Source: Obelidium mucronatum (taxonomy: Eukaryota > Chytridiomycota > Chytridiomycetes > Chytridiales > Chytriomycetaceae). Taken from it: 64,000 nucleotides of DNA. A model generated the notes under the pieces. It worked only from the letters and a program-made list of their open reading frames with translations, was not told the DNA's origin and made no database searches. Shown here one piece after another: positions 61,144 through 64,000 of the stretch (its first letter is position 1; every line of letters begins with the position of its first letter). A program made the position numbers and the translations under genes. The DNA is taken from the NCBI GenBank assembly GCA_025765595.1, contig JAIVFH010000003.1, forward strand, positions 186,001 through 250,000, in the 5' to 3' direction.

Positions 61144-62968
61144 ATGAGTGATTTGACATCAATCCTTTACGGAATCGCCGCTGGTATGTTGAAGGCACTC
61201 ACACCAGTAGCCAGAGAGTGGTGAAGCTAACTTTGATATGTAGTTGTGGTCATCGTTGCTGGCTGCTTCATCATGGCTGCCGCCTATGTCTACATCAAAA
61301 ACGCTGGCAGCAAGGCTGATCAGCAGCCTGTTGCCCTTGCTGAGATCAAGTCTGACTCATCTACTCACACCCTTACCCCAAGAGTCTCTGTCCGTAACCT
61401 GGCAGACGACCCCAACCCTGCCACCCTCTTGCGTCTCCAACACATGTTCGAGCTTACCGGAGACAAGCTTAGCCAAATCTCCAAGCAGATGATGGCTGAA
61501 ATGAAGAAGGGTCTTGCTAGCGACGACGGAAGTGAGTGTTATTGGGCTTTTGGGCTTGCCTATCAGCGACAATGAGTCACCTGTGGTCAACACATTGCTA
61601 ACGGTGATATCTTTACAGCCATGAAGATGATCCCAACCCACGTTGTCCGTAGACCAAAGGGTAACGAAACTGGATCCTACCTTGCTTTGGACTTGGGTGG
61701 TACCAACTTCCGTGTCTGTGAGGTTACTCTTGACGGTCACGGTAAGACCCGTTCCCGTCAATCTAAGCACACTGTCACCGATGACCTCAAGACCGGTACT
61801 GGTGAAGCTCTCTTTGACTTCTTTGCCGAGAACGTCAAGCAGTTCTTGTTGAACGACGGTCAGAACGAGATCACTGAAAAGGAGCTCGAAGCCAAAGAGT
61901 ACAAGCTTGGTTTCACCTTCTCCTTTGCTGTTAACCAAGTGTCTATCAACGAAGGTGTGCTATCTTGAAAATTTTTCGATTTAACGAAATTAATTGACAT
62001 CATTGCTGTCCAGGTTACCTTATGGTCTGGAACAAGGGATTCTCTGCTTCTGACTGTATCGAAAAGAACGTTGTTACCCTCTTGCAGGACGCCTTCAAGC
62101 GAAAGGTATGTGGTCTTGAATTTTATGAATTTTCATTATCTAACAAAAAGTCTTGCAGCGCCTCAATGTCAAGGTCACTGCTCTCGTCAACGACACTACC
62201 GGAACTCTGGTTTCCCACGCTTACACTGCCCCAGATACCTACGTCGGTGTTATTCTTGGAACTGGTACCAACGCTGCCTACGTTGAAAAGATTGAAAACA
62301 TCACCAAGTTCAAGTCTGCTGGCCACGCCAAGGACATGATCATCAACACCGAATGGGGAGCGTTCGATGACGAAATGGTTGTCATCCCACGTACCAAGTA
62401 CGACCACAAGGTGGATCGTGGAACTGCGCACTACAAGACCTGGACCTTCGAAAAGCTGATTTCCGGAATGTACCTTGGAGAAATCGTTCGTTACGTCCTT
62501 GCTGACTTGGTGAAGACTGGTGAGATCTTCTCTGCTGGTGGCTCCAAGACCTTGGGAGTCCAATACGCTTTCGAGACTGCTTACATGTCCAGAATCGAAC
62601 GTGACCACTCTTTGGACCTCTCTGATGTGAGAACTGTCCTCGAAGACCTTATGCACATTCCAAGCACCACCCTTGCTGACCGTCGTTTGGTGAGAGCCAT
62701 CTGTGAAATGGTCGGTAAGCGTGCTGCTCGTCTTTCTGCCGCCGGTATTGCTGCCATTGTCACCAAGATGAACAAGCTTGATGGATGCACTGTTGGTATC
62801 GATGGATCCTTGTTCGAACTTTACCCACACTTCTCTAACCGTATGAGAGATGCTCTTCACGAAATTCTCGGATTCTCCGCTGACAACATCGTTCTTGAGC
62901 AAGCTCGTGACGGTTCTGGACAAGGTGCCGCTCTCATTGCCGCCCTTGCCGACACTCTGACTGAGTAG
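61144..62968 (+). CDS. HXK1: Hexokinase with N-terminal membrane anchor
   Basis: ATP-dependent hexose phosphorylation. Exons 61144-61183, 61244-61531, 61619-61954, 62014-62105 and 62159-62968 join in frame to 521 aa. Residues about 10-32 are a strong hydrophobic segment (GIAAVVVIVAGCFIMAAAY) followed by VYIKNAGSK, which ordinary fungal hexokinases lack. The catalytic body is complete: MIPTHVVRRPKGNETGSYLA, LDLGGTNFRVCEVTLDG (phosphate 1), TFSFAVNQVSINEGYLMVWN with WNKGF, ALVNDTTGTLVSHAY (catalytic Asp), GVILGTGTNAAYVE, NTEWGAFDD and the closing EQARDGSGQGAALIAALAD. The usual SFP is SFA and WTKGF is WNKGF. Codon use is C-ending, as in the ribosomal genes, suggesting high expression. Confidence 0.94.
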
Positions 62969-63023
62969 ATTTAGTCGCACACACTCCCATTCTATTTGCG
63001 TTTGTTTCGATAGATTTCCTTGG

Positions 63024-63029
63024 AATAAA
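63024..63029 (+). terminator. Poly(A) signal AATAAA, hexokinase
   Basis: AATAAA in ttggaataaacttg, 56 bp after the stop. Confidence 0.5.
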
Positions 63030-63205
63030 CTTGTTTTTATGATCATACACCTATTTTTCCAATCAACTTACATCAGCCAATTATTATACTGGAATAGGCT
63101 TCATTACTTTAGCAGTTGAGTTACGAAAAAGATGGAGTTTGAAACAGATATTTCAGTGAGGTCGAATACATCAAAATATGCAGTTTGAAACAGACTTTAT
63201 TGATT

Positions 63206-64000
63206 TCACTGAATGTCGTGAGAAGGAGCATTCTTGTCGGCCTTCAACGAAATCAAAAGGGACTTCATGCGTGTAGTATCCTTTGACTTTGCAGCCGGTT
63301 TCTTGCTGGCCTTGCCGTCATCCTTTCCAGATTCCTTCAACTTCTCCTTCAACTTTGCACCAGCGGGATTTCCGGAAGCAGAAGTATCGATTTGCTTCAC
63401 AACGCGTTCCTGTTCCAAAATATCAGAAGAAAATCTTGACATAAAATATAAATGGTACCCATATATTTCCGGAAGTGGTTTCCTCACGCGCAGCGGCGCT
63501 CTTTTCATTTTCCTTGTTTCTCGCAATCGTCTTTTGCTTCTTATCGTTGTACTCAGCATAGAAACGATCAAGCGATTCCTTGGCTGACCGAGATGTTTCT
63601 TCGTTCTTCGCATACGACTTTGCATCACGGTCAGCAATTGACATTTCAAAGTTCTCTCGCCATGCACTGAGGAGAGAATGACGTTTAAATAAGAGATGGA
63701 GGAAAAGGTGTACACACCGCACAGCATCAGGCTCTACTTCGGCGGCATAATTGGGAACCCCTGCAGCAGGAGAAGCAGCAGCACCACTGAAAAACTCCAT
63801 TGGCTGAGATTGCAGTGGTTGCTGATCGAACTACACAGACCAGTTAATTAAAAACCTTGCAAAGCAAGATCGCAAGAGCGACTACGAACCACGTTTGCGG
63901 GTTCGGCGGCGCCAAAGAGCGGCGCGGCGTTGTCGAAGGACGGCGCAGCAAACGTTGCGTTGTCGAAGAGCGGCGCGGGCGCAAACGCGGCGCCGCTTTC
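63206..64000 (-). CDS. CLC1: Clathrin light chain (5' end outside window)
   Basis: Regulatory subunit of the clathrin triskelion. Partial: the first coding exon runs off the right edge. The visible N-terminal part is GC-rich and Ala/Phe-rich (APLFDNATFAAPSFDNAAPL, FGAAEPANV). After an intron at about 63831-63891 comes QQPLQSQPMEFFSGAAASPA and YAAEVEPDAVR. The heavy-chain-binding helix follows: WRENFEMSIADRDAKSYAKN, EETSRSAKESLDRFYAEYND, KKQKTIARNKENEKSA. The C-terminus is ERVVKQIDTSASGNPAGAKL, DTTRMKSLLISLKADKNAPS, ending HDIQ. The TRMKSLLISLK block is the clathrin light chain signature. It lies close to the gamma-adaptin gene, another clathrin-coat component. It converges with hexokinase. 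Confidence 0.88.

Overview
This is eukaryotic nuclear DNA. Most genes are broken by short introns (about 50-100 nt, GT...AG, often with a poly-T tract before the acceptor), genes are packed tightly on both strands, and every recognised protein is of opisthokont type. Chitinase, Hmt1-type ABC transporter, Ccc2-type copper ATPase and tyrosinases point to a fungus. A Polo-like kinase 4 and an EF-hand/WD40 protein of the cilia-associated WDR49/WDR64 type point to a fungus with centrioles and a flagellum, most likely a chytrid or another zoosporic fungus. That identification is inference.

Layout. 1-6.4 kb: 3' part of an ankyrin-repeat gene, a Sen1-like SF1 helicase (-) and a 2OG-Fe(II) oxygenase-like gene (+) with start codons only 41 bp apart. 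6.4-19.1 kb, all (-): Sds3-like Rpd3 subunit, Nup155-type nucleoporin, USP36/42-like deubiquitinase with RGG tail, ATP synthase OSCP subunit, MYST acetyltransferase. 19.4-21.7 kb (+): ribosomal protein genes eS19 and eL21, each with a long 5'-leader intron. 21.8-27.6 kb (-): a decayed fragment of U2AF large subunit, the intact U2AF65 gene, and a Ccc2-type copper ATPase. 27.8-33.4 kb (+): EF-hand/WD40 protein and NEDD8. 33.6-41.0 kb: PLK4 (-), U1A/U2B'' snRNP protein (+), mitochondrial S13, an FAD oxidoreductase and mevalonate diphosphate decarboxylase (-). 41.3-55.3 kb: four paralogous secreted tyrosinases (+), interrupted by a secreted GH18 chitinase (+) and an Hmt1-type ABC transporter (-). 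55.4-64 kb: AP-1 gamma adaptin (-), an unrecognised protein (-), a membrane-anchored hexokinase (+) and the start of clathrin light chain (-, runs off the window).

The most distinctive region is the tyrosinase array. All four predicted proteins have a signal peptide, a type-3 copper domain and a shared C-terminal module I do not recognise. In the first gene the copper-binding His of the CuA site appears to be coded by a 3-nt exon (CAC). In the fourth gene another CuA His is replaced by Phe. The fourth gene starts 72 bp from the divergent Hmt1-type transporter. The Ccc2-type pump about 14 kb upstream is the kind of enzyme that loads copper into secreted cuproenzymes, but nothing in the sequence links the two.

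A second pattern runs through the whole window: about eight unrelated genes have a very GC- and CpG-rich block of 100-600 bp confined to the 5' part of their coding region, against an otherwise AT-leaning background.
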